A stretch of DNA of 64,000 nt from Galbibacter kalidii. Lineage in GTDB: Bacteria > Bacteroidota > Bacteroidia > Flavobacteriales > Flavobacteriaceae. The notes under the pieces are model-generated. The model was given only the letters and a program-made list of their open reading frames with translations. It was not told the origin of the DNA and did not search any database. Each line of letters starts with the position of its first letter. The stretch's first letter is position 1. The position numbers and the translations under genes were made by a program. The stretch is from assembly GCF_026241135.1 (NCBI RefSeq), contig NZ_JAPFGA010000012.1:97380-161379 (forward strand), written 5' to 3'. Positions 1 to 8,491 of the stretch are shown one piece after another.

Positions 1-160
1 CAGATATAGGCATATCTTCCAGGGTTTGGTATTGCTCACTGGTTATTTGTTTGAAAATAAATTCCGTAAGCCTCGAAAGACTAATGTTGTGCTCTGCGGC
101 ATACGCTTTTGCTCTTTCAATAACCTGTTTGTCGAATGACAAGGTGACTTTTGCATCCAT
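1..160 (-). CDS. DUF6364-like antitoxin, 3' part missing
   Basis: Reading the minus strand from the ATG at 160 gives 53 codons (start MDAKVTLSFDKQVIERAKAY, then AAEHNISLSRLTEFIFKQI) running off the left edge. The pattern of a short beta strand (KVTLSF) followed by two helices is that of a ribbon-helix-helix DNA-binding protein, and the wording matches the DUF6364 family, usually the antitoxin partner of a PIN-domain ribonuclease. The partner would lie beyond position 1 and cannot be seen. The gene diverges from the toxin-antitoxin pair that starts at 288, and the 127 bp between them contain a perfect palindrome that could be its operator. The family call is from memory of the family. Confidence 0.75.
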   Translation of the reverse strand, partial: MDAKVTLSFDKQVIERAKAYAAEHNISLSRLTEFIFKQITSEQYQTLEDMPIS

Positions 161-198
161 TTTTTATTTTCTTTCAATAATACGACAAAAATATAAAA

Positions 199-212
199 TT
201 TATACGTATAAA
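199..212. promoter_or_regulatory. 14-bp perfect palindrome, operator candidate
   Basis: TTTATACGTATAAA is perfectly self-complementary and lies between the two divergent antitoxin genes, 39 bp from one start and 75 bp from the other. Ribbon-helix-helix antitoxins commonly repress their own operons by binding such sites. That this one is bound is inference. Confidence 0.4.
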
Positions 213-287
213 AATTGGCTTTGGCACAAAATCAAGAAATTTCACTTTTTTTTGGGTATCTTAGCATAGCTAAATTTTAATAAAGCT

Positions 288-542
288 ATGGACACTGCAT
301 CAAAAATAAACAAACGTATCGATAAATTACCTGAAAGTATTTTAGTCGAATTGGATAAATATTTGGATTATTTGCTGTTCAAACACGATTATTTGGAAGA
401 TGAGGATTGGGCCAACTCTCTTTCTGAAGAACAAGCAGCATATATTCAAAAAGGGGAAGATGATATAGAAAACGGAAGGGTTGTCCCACATTCAGAAGCT
501 ATAAAGAAAATGAAAGATTATCTGAATGAAAAAATTAAATAA
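288..542 (+). CDS. Antitoxin of a RelE/ParE-type pair
   Basis: This is an 84-residue acidic, soluble protein. Its first 30 residues (IDKLPESILVELDKYLDYLL) resemble the DUF2281-type helix of some antitoxins, and its end (GRVVPHSEAIKKMKDYL) has the 'V-hydrophobic-SHEEA' look of antitoxin tails that wrap the cognate RelE/ParE toxin. The stop codon overlaps the start of the next gene by one base (TAATG), so the two are translationally coupled in the usual antitoxin-first order. The neutralising role is inferred from this arrangement and the partner. No clear DNA-binding domain can be seen, so autoregulation could depend on another protein. Confidence 0.7.
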   Translation: MDTASKINKRIDKLPESILVELDKYLDYLLFKHDYLEDEDWANSLSEEQAAYIQKGEDDIENGRVVPHSEAIKKMKDYLNEKIK

Positions 543-820
543 TGGAAGTCGTTTGGTCTGAAGAATCACTGCGCAATTATTACAGAACCATTGATTATTT
601 GATTTTGGAATGGGACGTTTCAATTGCTATTCAATTCGATAAAAACCTTATTGATTTAGTAGAAAGAGTTCGGACTTTTGAAGAAATTTGTCCAAAATCC
701 AAGCTGTTGCAGTATCACAAATGCCCAATAGACAAAAACAACTCATTAATTTACAAAATAATAAATAACACTCTTTTTATCGTAACCATTATTGACAATA
801 GAAGCAATCATTCCTACTGA
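542..820 (+). CDS. RelE/ParE family toxin
   Basis: The 92-residue protein has the RelE/ParE fold signature: an opening strand with a Trp-Ser-Glu pattern (VVWSEESLRNYYRTIDYL), two helices, then beta strands ending in LIYKIINNTLFIVTIIDNR. ParE members poison DNA gyrase and RelE members cut mRNA on the ribosome. The sequence does not settle which applies, although the spacing of the terminal strands looks closer to ParE. It overlaps its antitoxin by one base. The following gene begins 5 bp after the stop, so it may be co-transcribed although unrelated in function. Length is normal for the family. Confidence 0.75.
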   Translation: MEVVWSEESLRNYYRTIDYLILEWDVSIAIQFDKNLIDLVERVRTFEEICPKSKLLQYHKCPIDKNNSLIYKIINNTLFIVTIIDNRSNHSY

Positions 821-825
821 ATATT

Positions 826-1473
826 ATGACACGTTCCCAATTTACATCTTACGCCTTATTTCTTTTTTCAGCCTTCTCTTTTTCACAGGAAATTGCCCTA
901 CTAAAATACAATGGCGGCGGGGACTGGTATGCCAATCCTACTGCGCTTCCCAATCTTATCGAGTTTTGCAATAAAAACATCCATACCACCTTAAAAGACA
1001 AACCGGAGACCGTGGAAACCGGCAGTTCTGATATTTTTCAATATCCGTTTATCCACATGACCGGACACGGAAATGTGTTTTTTTCTGAAACTGAAGCTGA
1101 AAACTTACGCAATTATTTGCTGTCCGGTGGTTTTCTACATGTCGATGACAACTACGGAATGGCTCCTTTTTTCAAAAAAGAAATCGCCAAGGTATTTCCG
1201 GACAAAACACTTATGGAAGTTCCCGTAAACCATCCTATTTTTAACCAAACCTATAAGTTCCCAAACGGCATCCCAAAAATACACGAGCACGACGGGGAAC
1301 CACCTCAGGCCTTAGGGATATTTGACAACAACCGCTTGATCTTGCTTTTTACCTATGAAACTGATTTGGGAGATGGATGGGAAGACCCCGAAGTACACAA
1401 GGATCCCGAAGATGTGCGACAAATAGCTTTGCAAATGGGCGCCAATATTATTCAATACGCTTTTGAAAACTGA
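826..1473 (+). CDS. DUF4159 domain protein, exported
   Basis: The 215-residue protein has an N-terminal signal peptide (residues 1-20, ending SFSFSQ) and is then DUF4159 throughout. Recognisable segments are ALLKYNGGGDWYANP, the FIHMTGHGNVFFSE stretch, and SGGFLHVDDNYGMAPFF, which resembles the glutamine-amidotransferase-like fold of this family. The family has no assigned reaction; members occur near gliding and aerotolerance-type genes or membrane transporters in Bacteroidota. Here it precedes an AI-2E type permease after a 187-bp gap. The start is the only ATG that gives a complete signal peptide. It is probably periplasmic; its function is unknown. Confidence 0.8.
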   Translation: MTRSQFTSYALFLFSAFSFSQEIALLKYNGGGDWYANPTALPNLIEFCNKNIHTTLKDKPETVETGSSDIFQYPFIHMTGHGNVFFSETEAENLRNYLLSGGFLHVDDNYGMAPFFKKEIAKVFPDKTLMEVPVNHPIFNQTYKFPNGIPKIHEHDGEPPQALGIFDNNRLILLFTYETDLGDGWEDPEVHKDPEDVRQIALQMGANIIQYAFEN

Positions 1474-1614
1474 TCAGTACATCTTTATGAATTAACTAAT
1501 TATTATAATTCGTAGATTTTAGACGCATTTTCTTTAATTTTATCTCATTAAATGGATTTAAACCTTTGATGTTCTGCATTAAAATAAGCCAAGGTAATTT
1601 CACTTAATATTTTT

Positions 1615-1639
1615 ATAGGCCTGCCCTGAGGTAGCCTAT
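1615..1639. repeat. Short hairpin, possible decayed dispersed repeat
   Basis: ATAGGC and GCCTAT form a 6-bp stem around CTGCCCTGAGGTA, 22 bp before the AI-2E transporter start. The CCTGCC...GGTAG core resembles the palindromes at 27133 and 33158, so this may be a degraded copy. The rest of the 1474-1660 gap shows nothing else recognisable. Confidence 0.3.
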
Positions 1640-1660
1640 TTAACTAACTATACCAAAAAA

Positions 1661-2764
1661 ATGAATTCAAAAACAATCTCGAAAGGTATCCTTAGAGCCA
1701 TCGCTATTCTTGTAGGTATTGCGCTATTATTATATTTCCTGTATAAAATTCAAGCGGTGATCGCTTATATCATTATCGCAGTTGTTATTTCCCTTATCGG
1801 AAGGCCGTTGGTACGTTTCCTTAGAATACGCTGTAAATTCAATGACAACATAGCAGTTTTAACCACCATGACGCTGATGGTTGCCTTTTTGGCAGGGCTT
1901 ATAAGCCTTTTTATTCCGTTGATAGTCGAACAAGGGAGAAATCTTTCCCTACTGGACATTGAAGATCTCAAAGGAAATTTGCAACATTTATATATTCAAA
2001 TGGCGGATTATTTCAACCTCCATCAATTTAATTTTGAAAAATCCCTTCAAGAATCCATCACAAAATCTAAATTTATTTCAAACATCGACCTTTCTGCCAT
2101 TCCCAACCTGTTTAACTTCATTCTTGGCGGTATTGGTTCGTTTAGCGTTGCCTTGTTCAGTATTATTTTCATTTTGTTCTTTTTTTTGAAGGATAGCCGA
2201 CTATTTCAAAACGGATTACTCACTTTTGTACCGGATGACCAAGAAAAACATGTAATAAATTCTATGGAATCCATAAAAAATTTACTGTCAAGATATTTTA
2301 TTGGATTATTGCTTCAAATCACGGTTTTGTTTGTTATCTATACCATTGTTTTATTGATTTTCGGGATCAAAAATGCCATTGTAATCGCTTTCTTATGTGC
2401 CCTCTTAAACCTAGTTCCCTATGTCGGTCCGTTGATCGGAGGAATACTGATGGTTTCGCTTGCCATGACGAGTAATTTAGGAGCCGATTTCAGTACGGTT
2501 ATTCTTCCAAAAGCCATCTATGTTTTGATTGGATTTGTCATCGGACAACTGGTTGATAATTTCATCAGTCAGCCCTTTATTTTTTCCAGTAGTGTAAAGT
2601 CACATCCACTCGAAATATTTTTAGTCATCATCATTTCAGGAATTGTTTTTGGTGTAACCGGGATGATACTCGCCGTACCTGTTTATACGGCCATAAAGGT
2701 AATTTTAAGGGAATTTTTATCAGAAAATACTATTGTAAAAAAGTTTACGAAAAACTTAAAATAA
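1661..2764 (+). CDS. AI-2E family transporter (YdiK/PerM type)
   Basis: The 367-residue polytopic membrane protein has about seven or eight hydrophobic segments: two near the start (residues 11-50), one at about 63-88, one at about 160-180 after a soluble loop, and a cluster from about 215 to 350. The motif LLNLVPYVGPLIGGIL at about 250 and the terminal ISGIVFGVTGMILAVPVYTAIK are hallmarks of the AI-2E/PerM family. Members have been linked to autoinducer-2 export or Na+/H+ antiport, but most are uncharacterised, so the substrate here is unknown. The methyltransferase that follows starts 5 bp after its stop, so the two are probably co-transcribed. Confidence 0.9.
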   Translation: MNSKTISKGILRAIAILVGIALLLYFLYKIQAVIAYIIIAVVISLIGRPLVRFLRIRCKFNDNIAVLTTMTLMVAFLAGLISLFIPLIVEQGRNLSLLDIEDLKGNLQHLYIQMADYFNLHQFNFEKSLQESITKSKFISNIDLSAIPNLFNFILGGIGSFSVALFSIIFILFFFLKDSRLFQNGLLTFVPDDQEKHVINSMESIKNLLSRYFIGLLLQITVLFVIYTIVLLIFGIKNAIVIAFLCALLNLVPYVGPLIGGILMVSLAMTSNLGADFSTVILPKAIYVLIGFVIGQLVDNFISQPFIFSSSVKSHPLEIFLVIIISGIVFGVTGMILAVPVYTAIKVILREFLSENTIVKKFTKNLK

Positions 2765-2768
2765 TACT

Positions 2769-3953
2769 TTGAATAAAAATATTTTATATACTGGTGTACA
2801 AGATTTTATATCAAAAAATTTAACTACTGACATCTTGTCATTTTTGTTAAAAAACCCACATTTCAAAGATGTAACGACTAAAGAGATCGCCGAACAGATA
2901 GAATCTAAGAAAAAAGCAGAAAAGAAACTTCCTACTTGGTTTAAAACTGATCTTATCTACTATCCCAACAAACTCAATTTGGAGCAAACTTCTTCAGAAG
3001 AGACTGCACGATATAAAGCTCGTTTGGTAAGCGGAAAAACCCTTCTTGACCTTACCGGGGGATTTGGGGTTGACAGTTATTTTTTTGCGGAACATTTTGA
3101 TGAAGTTTTTCACTGTGAAATCAATAAAGAATTGTCAGAAATCGCCGGTTACAATTTTAAAATTTTAGGAAAAAGCAACATTCATTCCATCCCTGAAAAC
3201 GGACTCGATTTCCTTACCGGAAGCAAACGCACTTTTGATTGTATTTTTATCGATCCTTCCCGAAGGGATTTGGTGAAAAATAAGGTGTTTTTACTACAGG
3301 ATTGTTTGCCGGACATGACCAAAATCCTTCCTCAACTATTTGAGAAGAGTGATAGGGTTATGGTGAAAACCTCCCCCCTTTTGGATATCACCAAGGGTAT
3401 TGAAGAGCTGGACAAGGTAAAAGAAATTCATGTTGTCGCTGTAAACAACGAGGTGAAAGAACTGCTATGGCTATTGGATAACAGGCAAGAAACGGACGAT
3501 ATCTCTGTTAAGACCATCAACATAAAGAAACAAGGAAATGACTATTTCAGTTTTAAACTATCCAATGAGGCTGCTTCTCCCCTTAAATTAACTTTACCTA
3601 GTAAATATCTATACGAACCCAACGCGGCTATTTTAAAAAGTGGAGGTTTTAATACAATAGCAAAAAAGTTATCGCTAAATAAGCTGCACCCCAATACTCA
3701 TCTTTATACCAGCGATAAAGCCATTGACTTCCCCGGCAGAAGCTTTATTATAAAAGAAGTTTTGTCATACAATAAGAAAGCTTTAAAGAAAGTTTTACCA
3801 AACAATAAAGCCCATATTACAACAAGGAATTTTCCGGAAAGTGTAGCTCAAATACGCAAAAAAACCAAGATTCAAGATGGTGGAGATATTTATTTATTCT
3901 TCTGCACCAACTTTAACAATGAAAAGATTGTACTCTTGACCAAAAAACTATAG
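2769..3953 (+). CDS. SAM-dependent methyltransferase with THUMP-like domain
   Basis: The 394-residue protein contains a Rossmann methyltransferase core: SAM-binding motif LLDLTGGFGVDSYFFAE near residues 94-110 and catalytic DPSRRD near residue 162, a variant of the DPPY/NPPY motif. The C-terminal third (PGRSFIIKEVLSYNKKALKK, then HITTRNFPESVAQIRKKTKI) is the THUMP-like domain found in flavobacterial proteins of this type, which are predicted RNA methyltransferases. The start is TTG at 2769, because no ATG is available until far inside the domain; it sits 5 bp after the transporter stop. The modified nucleotide cannot be read from the sequence. Confidence 0.82.
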   Translation: MNKNILYTGVQDFISKNLTTDILSFLLKNPHFKDVTTKEIAEQIESKKKAEKKLPTWFKTDLIYYPNKLNLEQTSSEETARYKARLVSGKTLLDLTGGFGVDSYFFAEHFDEVFHCEINKELSEIAGYNFKILGKSNIHSIPENGLDFLTGSKRTFDCIFIDPSRRDLVKNKVFLLQDCLPDMTKILPQLFEKSDRVMVKTSPLLDITKGIEELDKVKEIHVVAVNNEVKELLWLLDNRQETDDISVKTINIKKQGNDYFSFKLSNEAASPLKLTLPSKYLYEPNAAILKSGGFNTIAKKLSLNKLHPNTHLYTSDKAIDFPGRSFIIKEVLSYNKKALKKVLPNNKAHITTRNFPESVAQIRKKTKIQDGGDIYLFFCTNFNNEKIVLLTKKL

Positions 3954-4037
3954 AAACCAAAGCTAAGAATTAGTGTTAACGAACCTCATTCATTTAATTT
4001 TATTAATTTAGTCGCTGAACTAAGAAAGAACAGAAGC

Positions 4038-5102
4038 TTGACAATAAAAGAAATAGCCAAATTAGCCAACGTATCACTGGGAACTGTAGACAGAGTAATC
4101 CATAAACGTGGCAAGGTTTCCAAAAAGACCGAAGAAAAAGTATCAGCAATAATCAAGAAAGTAAATTACCAGCCTAATATTTATGCACGTGGATTGGTAC
4201 TAAACAAATCGTATGATATTATTGCGCTTGTCCCTTCTTTTGTTGAAGGTGAATATTGGGAGATGCCGTCTAAGGGAATAAAAATGGCTGAAAAGAATTT
4301 GAGTAAATTTGGAATAAAACTAGAGATTTTATATTTCGACCAAAACTCTGTACCTTCTTTTATAGAAAAGGCTGACGAGCTTATAAAACTCAAACCCGAT
4401 GGTGTTATCCTCGCCCCGGTAATCAACTTCGAAGCTGCAAAACTCACCAAAAAACTAGAAAAAGCCAACATCCCTTTTAGCCTTATAGACTCTAATATAC
4501 CAAATAGCAATGCATTGAGTTTTATCGGCCAGGACGCATTCCAAAGTGGAAAATTAGCCGCTAAATTGATGTGTTCAGAAATAAAAGCACAAGGAACCAT
4601 ATCTATCATTACTATTAAAAATAATGAAAATCACAACAAAACACTCCAGCAACGAATTGAAGGCTTTAAAGATTACATTTACAACAGTGATTTTATTGCA
4701 GACATCTCATTAACAGAAAACAACATTCATTTAGGAAGTGCAAATTGGGAAGAATGTTTAACACAGGCATGTAATCCTGACAATGACACTGTCGGTATTT
4801 TTGTCCCAAGTTCTATGATCCACTATGTTGCAAAATGTATTGAGTCTAATGTAGACACCATGGGCAATATAAAATTGATAGGGAACGATTTAATTGCCAA
4901 CAATGTAAAATACCTCAAAAAAGGGATTATCAATTATTTAATAGGTCAAAGACCTGAAAATCAAGGATATCTAGCATTAGAAAGTTTCTACAAGCACTTG
5001 GTGCTCGAGAAACAGGTGCCTTCAGAAAAATACCTGCCGTTGGATATTATTACCCAAGAAAACTTAATGTATTATAATGATGATGATGTGGTTTCTATGT
5101 AG
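4038..5102 (+). CDS. LacI-family transcriptional regulator
   Basis: The 354-residue protein begins with a LacI helix-turn-helix (residues 1-50: TIKEIAKLANVSLGTVDRVI, hinge helix VNYQPNIYARGLV). It continues as a periplasmic-binding-protein-like sensor of the Peripla_BP_4 type (residues 58-340), the class that binds sugars or sugar acids. The start is TTG at 4038, since the upstream frame has no ATG before a stop and the helix-turn-helix begins at once. It is encoded just upstream of the susC-to-uxaC run and in the same direction, so it is the likely local regulator, with the palindromes at 5202-5226 and 5359-5376 as targets. That link is inference from position. Confidence 0.88.
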   Translation: MTIKEIAKLANVSLGTVDRVIHKRGKVSKKTEEKVSAIIKKVNYQPNIYARGLVLNKSYDIIALVPSFVEGEYWEMPSKGIKMAEKNLSKFGIKLEILYFDQNSVPSFIEKADELIKLKPDGVILAPVINFEAAKLTKKLEKANIPFSLIDSNIPNSNALSFIGQDAFQSGKLAAKLMCSEIKAQGTISIITIKNNENHNKTLQQRIEGFKDYIYNSDFIADISLTENNIHLGSANWEECLTQACNPDNDTVGIFVPSSMIHYVAKCIESNVDTMGNIKLIGNDLIANNVKYLKKGIINYLIGQRPENQGYLALESFYKHLVLEKQVPSEKYLPLDIITQENLMYYNDDDVVSM

Positions 5103-5201
5103 GTAATCAACACTCTTCTATTTCCTTCCTTGCAATACATTCATATTAATCAATTATACTTACAAAATAATGATTAAATGTCAAAACAACACCTAATTTT
5201 T

Positions 5202-5226
5202 TACGTATATAAAAATGATATACGTA
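5202..5226. promoter_or_regulatory. Inverted repeat upstream of susC, operator candidate
   Basis: Perfect 9-bp arms TACGTATAT (5202-5210) and ATATACGTA (5218-5226) are separated by 7 bp. Each arm contains TACGTA, which recurs in the palindrome at 5359-5376. The 316-bp gap between the LacI gene and susC holds these two elements and A/T-rich DNA; the nearest -7-like sequence (TAACTTGG, about 5272) is imperfect. Confidence 0.45.
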
Positions 5227-5358
5227 CCTTATTTTTAATAGTTAAAATTACTTTTTTATAAAAAAAATGTTAACTTGGGCGAAAAATAGGCAACTATATC
5301 AATAAAAATTAAACTAAACACTAACAAAAAAATTGCAAAATGAACATTTATGATTAAG

Positions 5359-5376
5359 AATGTGTACGTACACATT
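5359..5376. promoter_or_regulatory. 18-bp perfect palindrome, LacI operator candidate
   Basis: AATGTGTACGTACACATT is perfectly palindromic with a central CG, the usual geometry of LacI-family operators. It lies 42 bp before susC, downstream of where a promoter would be expected, a position suited to repression. Confidence 0.5.
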
Positions 5377-5418
5377 AAAAACTAACAAAACACTACTAAC
5401 TTAAAAACTTTTTAAATT

Positions 5419-8400
5419 ATGAAACACTTTAAACAAACTGCATTTTATGGTTTTGCTATCGAGCACTACCGAAAAAATGTGTTTTTGCTGTTTTTTATCT
5501 TCTGCACAGGAATTACAAATTTCTCACATGCTAAAGGTTTTCAACAGTCACAAGAATGGAACGTAACCGGAACTGTTCTAGATGCTGAAGGATTGCCACT
5601 CCCAGGAGCTACTGTTCTGGAAAAAGGCCTACAAAATGGAACCCAAACCGACTTTGACGGTAACTTTGAATTAACAGTCTCCAACCCAAATGCTACGCTG
5701 GTAATATCATTTGTTGGTTTCTCTACTGAGGAAGTCCCTATTGCCGGACAAAATAGCATTCAAATTACTCTGAAAACCAGAGCTGCAGCATTAGATGAAG
5801 TTGTTGTAATAGGGTACGGAACTCAAAAGAAAACCGATGTTACAGGAGCTATTTCTTCTATTTCCGGTGATGATATTAACTCTACAAAAGAAGGTAATGC
5901 TTTTAATGCCATGGCAGGTAAAGTTGCCGGACTGGATGTAGGGGTAACAAGTGCTTCTCCAGGGACTTCACCCAGCTTACTAATTAGAGGAAGAAGCTCT
6001 CTTAATTTTTCAAACGAACCCTTAATTGTTGTAGATGGTATCCCTATGGAAGGAAGTTTAAATGATATAAACTCTGCCGATATTGCTTCTGTAGAAGTTT
6101 TAAAAGACGCTTCTTCAACAGCTATTTATGGTGCTAGAGGAGCTAATGGGGTTATTTTAATTACAACTAAAAGAGGAAAAGTAGGAAAAACTAAATTTAC
6201 TTTTGATACTTATTATGGTTTTGCTGACATCTCTGAGAATTACGATCTCCTTGATGCCGATGGTTATGTAAACATAAGACGTGAAGCACGAAGAGCGGGA
6301 ATGGAAGAAGAACAAGGTCTTATTCCCGGCACATTACCATTACCTTCTATCGAAAGTTCGCTGGAGCCACTACAATTAGCAGCCTATCAAGATGGGGTAA
6401 ATACCGATTTTTTAGATTTGGGAACACGTTCCGGACAACAAATCAATTATCAATTAGGGGTTTCAGGAGGTTCAGAAAAAATAAGATATAATCTTTCCCT
6501 TAGTTATTTTGATCAAGAAGGGGTTTATAATTTAGCTGATTATGAAAGATATACGTTTAGAGCAAACCTCGATATTAATGCATCCGATAAACTAAAGATC
6601 GGACTGTCGCAACAAGCCAATTTTTCAAAACGAAACAATTACAACGATTTACAGGATCTAATGAGGTACTCGCCTTTGGCTACCCCTTTTGATGAAAACG
6701 GAGTTGCTACACTTGATCCTCTTGCAGATGGATTGAATTGGAACCCATTAAGTAATGAAACTCCGGGGAATTATATCGACGAAACTATAAACTACCGATA
6801 TTTTGCTAACATTTTTGCGAGTTATCAAATCTTAGATGGTTTGAAGTATACGCTTAATGTTCAACCACAATTTGAATCTGTTACTGATAATGATTTTCGT
6901 GCCTCCTTATCCAGTAGCCGCACCGGAGGCTTATCGCAAGCATCAAAAGAAACAAGGGTTAACACAGCATATACCATAGAAAACATCTTGAATTATTCCA
7001 AGATATTTGGACAAGACCATTCAGTTGATGCTACTTTTCTTTATAGTTTTCAGGAAACAAAAAGAGATCGTTTATATCTTCAAGCATCAGGACTTGCAAA
7101 CGATAGCCAGACATTTAATAATTTAAGTGATGCTTCTCAGGTAGATAATCGTGATAGTTCTTTGGAAACTGAAGGTTGGGTATCTTATATGGGACGTGTT
7201 AATTATGGATTCAAAAATAAATACCTCCTGACACTTACCGGACGTTATGACGGTTCTTCAAAACTATCAAAAGGAAAAAAATGGGGGTTTTTCCCTTCTG
7301 CATCTATTGCATGGAGAATTATCCAAGAAGATTTTCTTCAAGATCAAACCGTCTTAAGCGATCTTAAGTTAAGAACAGGTTACGGTCAGGTGGGTAGAAA
7401 TCCTATTGATCCCTACTCAACATTTGGAAGTATTAAAAGACTTGAGAATTCTTTTGGGGGAAATCCTGCTTATGGTTTTCAACCAGAAGAGATCGCCAAC
7501 CCCGATCTCAAATGGGAAACCACCACTACTTTTGATATTGGCTTAGATTATGCCTTTGCCAAAAACAGAATATCTGGAAGTATCGATTATTACACCGGAA
7601 AAACAACCGATTTATTATTAAATAGGGTTTTACCTTCTACCTCAGGCTTTTCTTCCATCCTTCAAAATGTTGGAGAAACTAAAAACTCCGGAGTAGAGCT
7701 AGTATTAAGCACTATAAATATTGAATCAGATAAATTTAAATGGACTACCGATTTTAATTTTTCAACTAATAAAAGTGAAATTGTAAAGCTTTTAGATAGC
7801 GAAACCGATGATGTTGGAAATGGTTGGTTTATTGGTGAACAACTTAGTGTATACTACGACCGTGTTTTTAATGGTATTTGGCAACTCGACGAAAATGATG
7901 CTGCCAGCAGCTTCGGAAGAAGACCGGGAGACATTAAACTAGCGGATCTTAATAACGATGGAGAATTAAATGATGACGACAGAAAAATTCTTGGTCAGTT
8001 AGACCCTAAATGGATTGGTGGTTTTACCAGTAAAATGGAATATTCAGGCTTCGATTTTTTAGTAACATTATATACGCGTCAAGGAAATATTACTCGCTCT
8101 GAAGCATTAGATAATATCACCATTTTTGGAAGGTACAACGATCTAGACCTGAATTATTGGTCACCTGAGAATCCAAACAATAAATATCCACGTCCCAATA
8201 CCAATAGGGAAAGGCCTTTGGACAATGGTGTTTTAGGTTATGTAGATGGTTCTTTTGTAAGAGTTCGTAACATCACCTTGGGCTATACCTTAAATCAAGA
8301 GGTAAGCAAAATTTTAGGCATGGAGAGTTTAAGGTTTTATGCATCTGCACAAAACCCACTCATATTTACAAAAACCGATTTAAAAGGTTTTGATCCTGAA

Positions 8401-8469
8401 CTTGGTAGCGGCGATGATTTTATTGCATCGCCAAGAACCATTTTATTTGGTCTAAATGCGGCCTTTTAG
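5419..8469 (+). CDS. SusC/RagA-type TonB-dependent outer membrane transporter
   Basis: The 1016-residue protein has an N-terminal export signal (residues 17-40), a carboxypeptidase-D-like plug-extension domain (about 48-120: VTGTVLDAEGLPLPGATV), the TonB-box-like DEVVVIGYGTQKK at about 127, a plug domain (GAISSISGDDINST to GVILITTKRGKVG) and a C-terminal 22-strand barrel ending in a phenylalanine (ILFGLNAAF). It imports oligosaccharides together with the SusD lipoprotein encoded immediately downstream. The regulator gene upstream and the uronate and keto-sugar enzymes downstream suggest a glycoside or uronic-acid substrate. No glycoside hydrolase or lyase of a classical family is encoded beside it, which is unusual for a full polysaccharide-utilisation locus. 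Length is standard. Confidence 0.95.
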   Translation: MKHFKQTAFYGFAIEHYRKNVFLLFFIFCTGITNFSHAKGFQQSQEWNVTGTVLDAEGLPLPGATVLEKGLQNGTQTDFDGNFELTVSNPNATLVISFVGFSTEEVPIAGQNSIQITLKTRAAALDEVVVIGYGTQKKTDVTGAISSISGDDINSTKEGNAFNAMAGKVAGLDVGVTSASPGTSPSLLIRGRSSLNFSNEPLIVVDGIPMEGSLNDINSADIASVEVLKDASSTAIYGARGANGVILITTKRGKVGKTKFTFDTYYGFADISENYDLLDADGYVNIRREARRAGMEEEQGLIPGTLPLPSIESSLEPLQLAAYQDGVNTDFLDLGTRSGQQINYQLGVSGGSEKIRYNLSLSYFDQEGVYNLADYERYTFRANLDINASDKLKIGLSQQANFSKRNNYNDLQDLMRYSPLATPFDENGVATLDPLADGLNWNPLSNETPGNYIDETINYRYFANIFASYQILDGLKYTLNVQPQFESVTDNDFRASLSSSRTGGLSQASKETRVNTAYTIENILNYSKIFGQDHSVDATFLYSFQETKRDRLYLQASGLANDSQTFNNLSDASQVDNRDSSLETEGWVSYMGRVNYGFKNKYLLTLTGRYDGSSKLSKGKKWGFFPSASIAWRIIQEDFLQDQTVLSDLKLRTGYGQVGRNPIDPYSTFGSIKRLENSFGGNPAYGFQPEEIANPDLKWETTTTFDIGLDYAFAKNRISGSIDYYTGKTTDLLLNRVLPSTSGFSSILQNVGETKNSGVELVLSTINIESDKFKWTTDFNFSTNKSEIVKLLDSETDDVGNGWFIGEQLSVYYDRVFNGIWQLDENDAASSFGRRPGDIKLADLNNDGELNDDDRKILGQLDPKWIGGFTSKMEYSGFDFLVTLYTRQGNITRSEALDNITIFGRYNDLDLNYWSPENPNNKYPRPNTNRERPLDNGVLGYVDGSFVRVRNITLGYTLNQEVSKILGMESLRFYASAQNPLIFTKTDLKGFDPELGSGDDFIASPRTILFGLNAAF

Positions 8470-8491
8470 TCAAACCTTAAAGCAAATAATC

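Noticed and set aside
51..269. Plus-strand 72-codon frame
   Set aside because: It is the shadow of the minus-strand DUF6364 gene, which has clear family sequence.
8456..8491. Earlier SusD start overlapping susC
   Set aside because: It would place 12 residues before a textbook lipoprotein signal; the ATG at 8492 is preferred.
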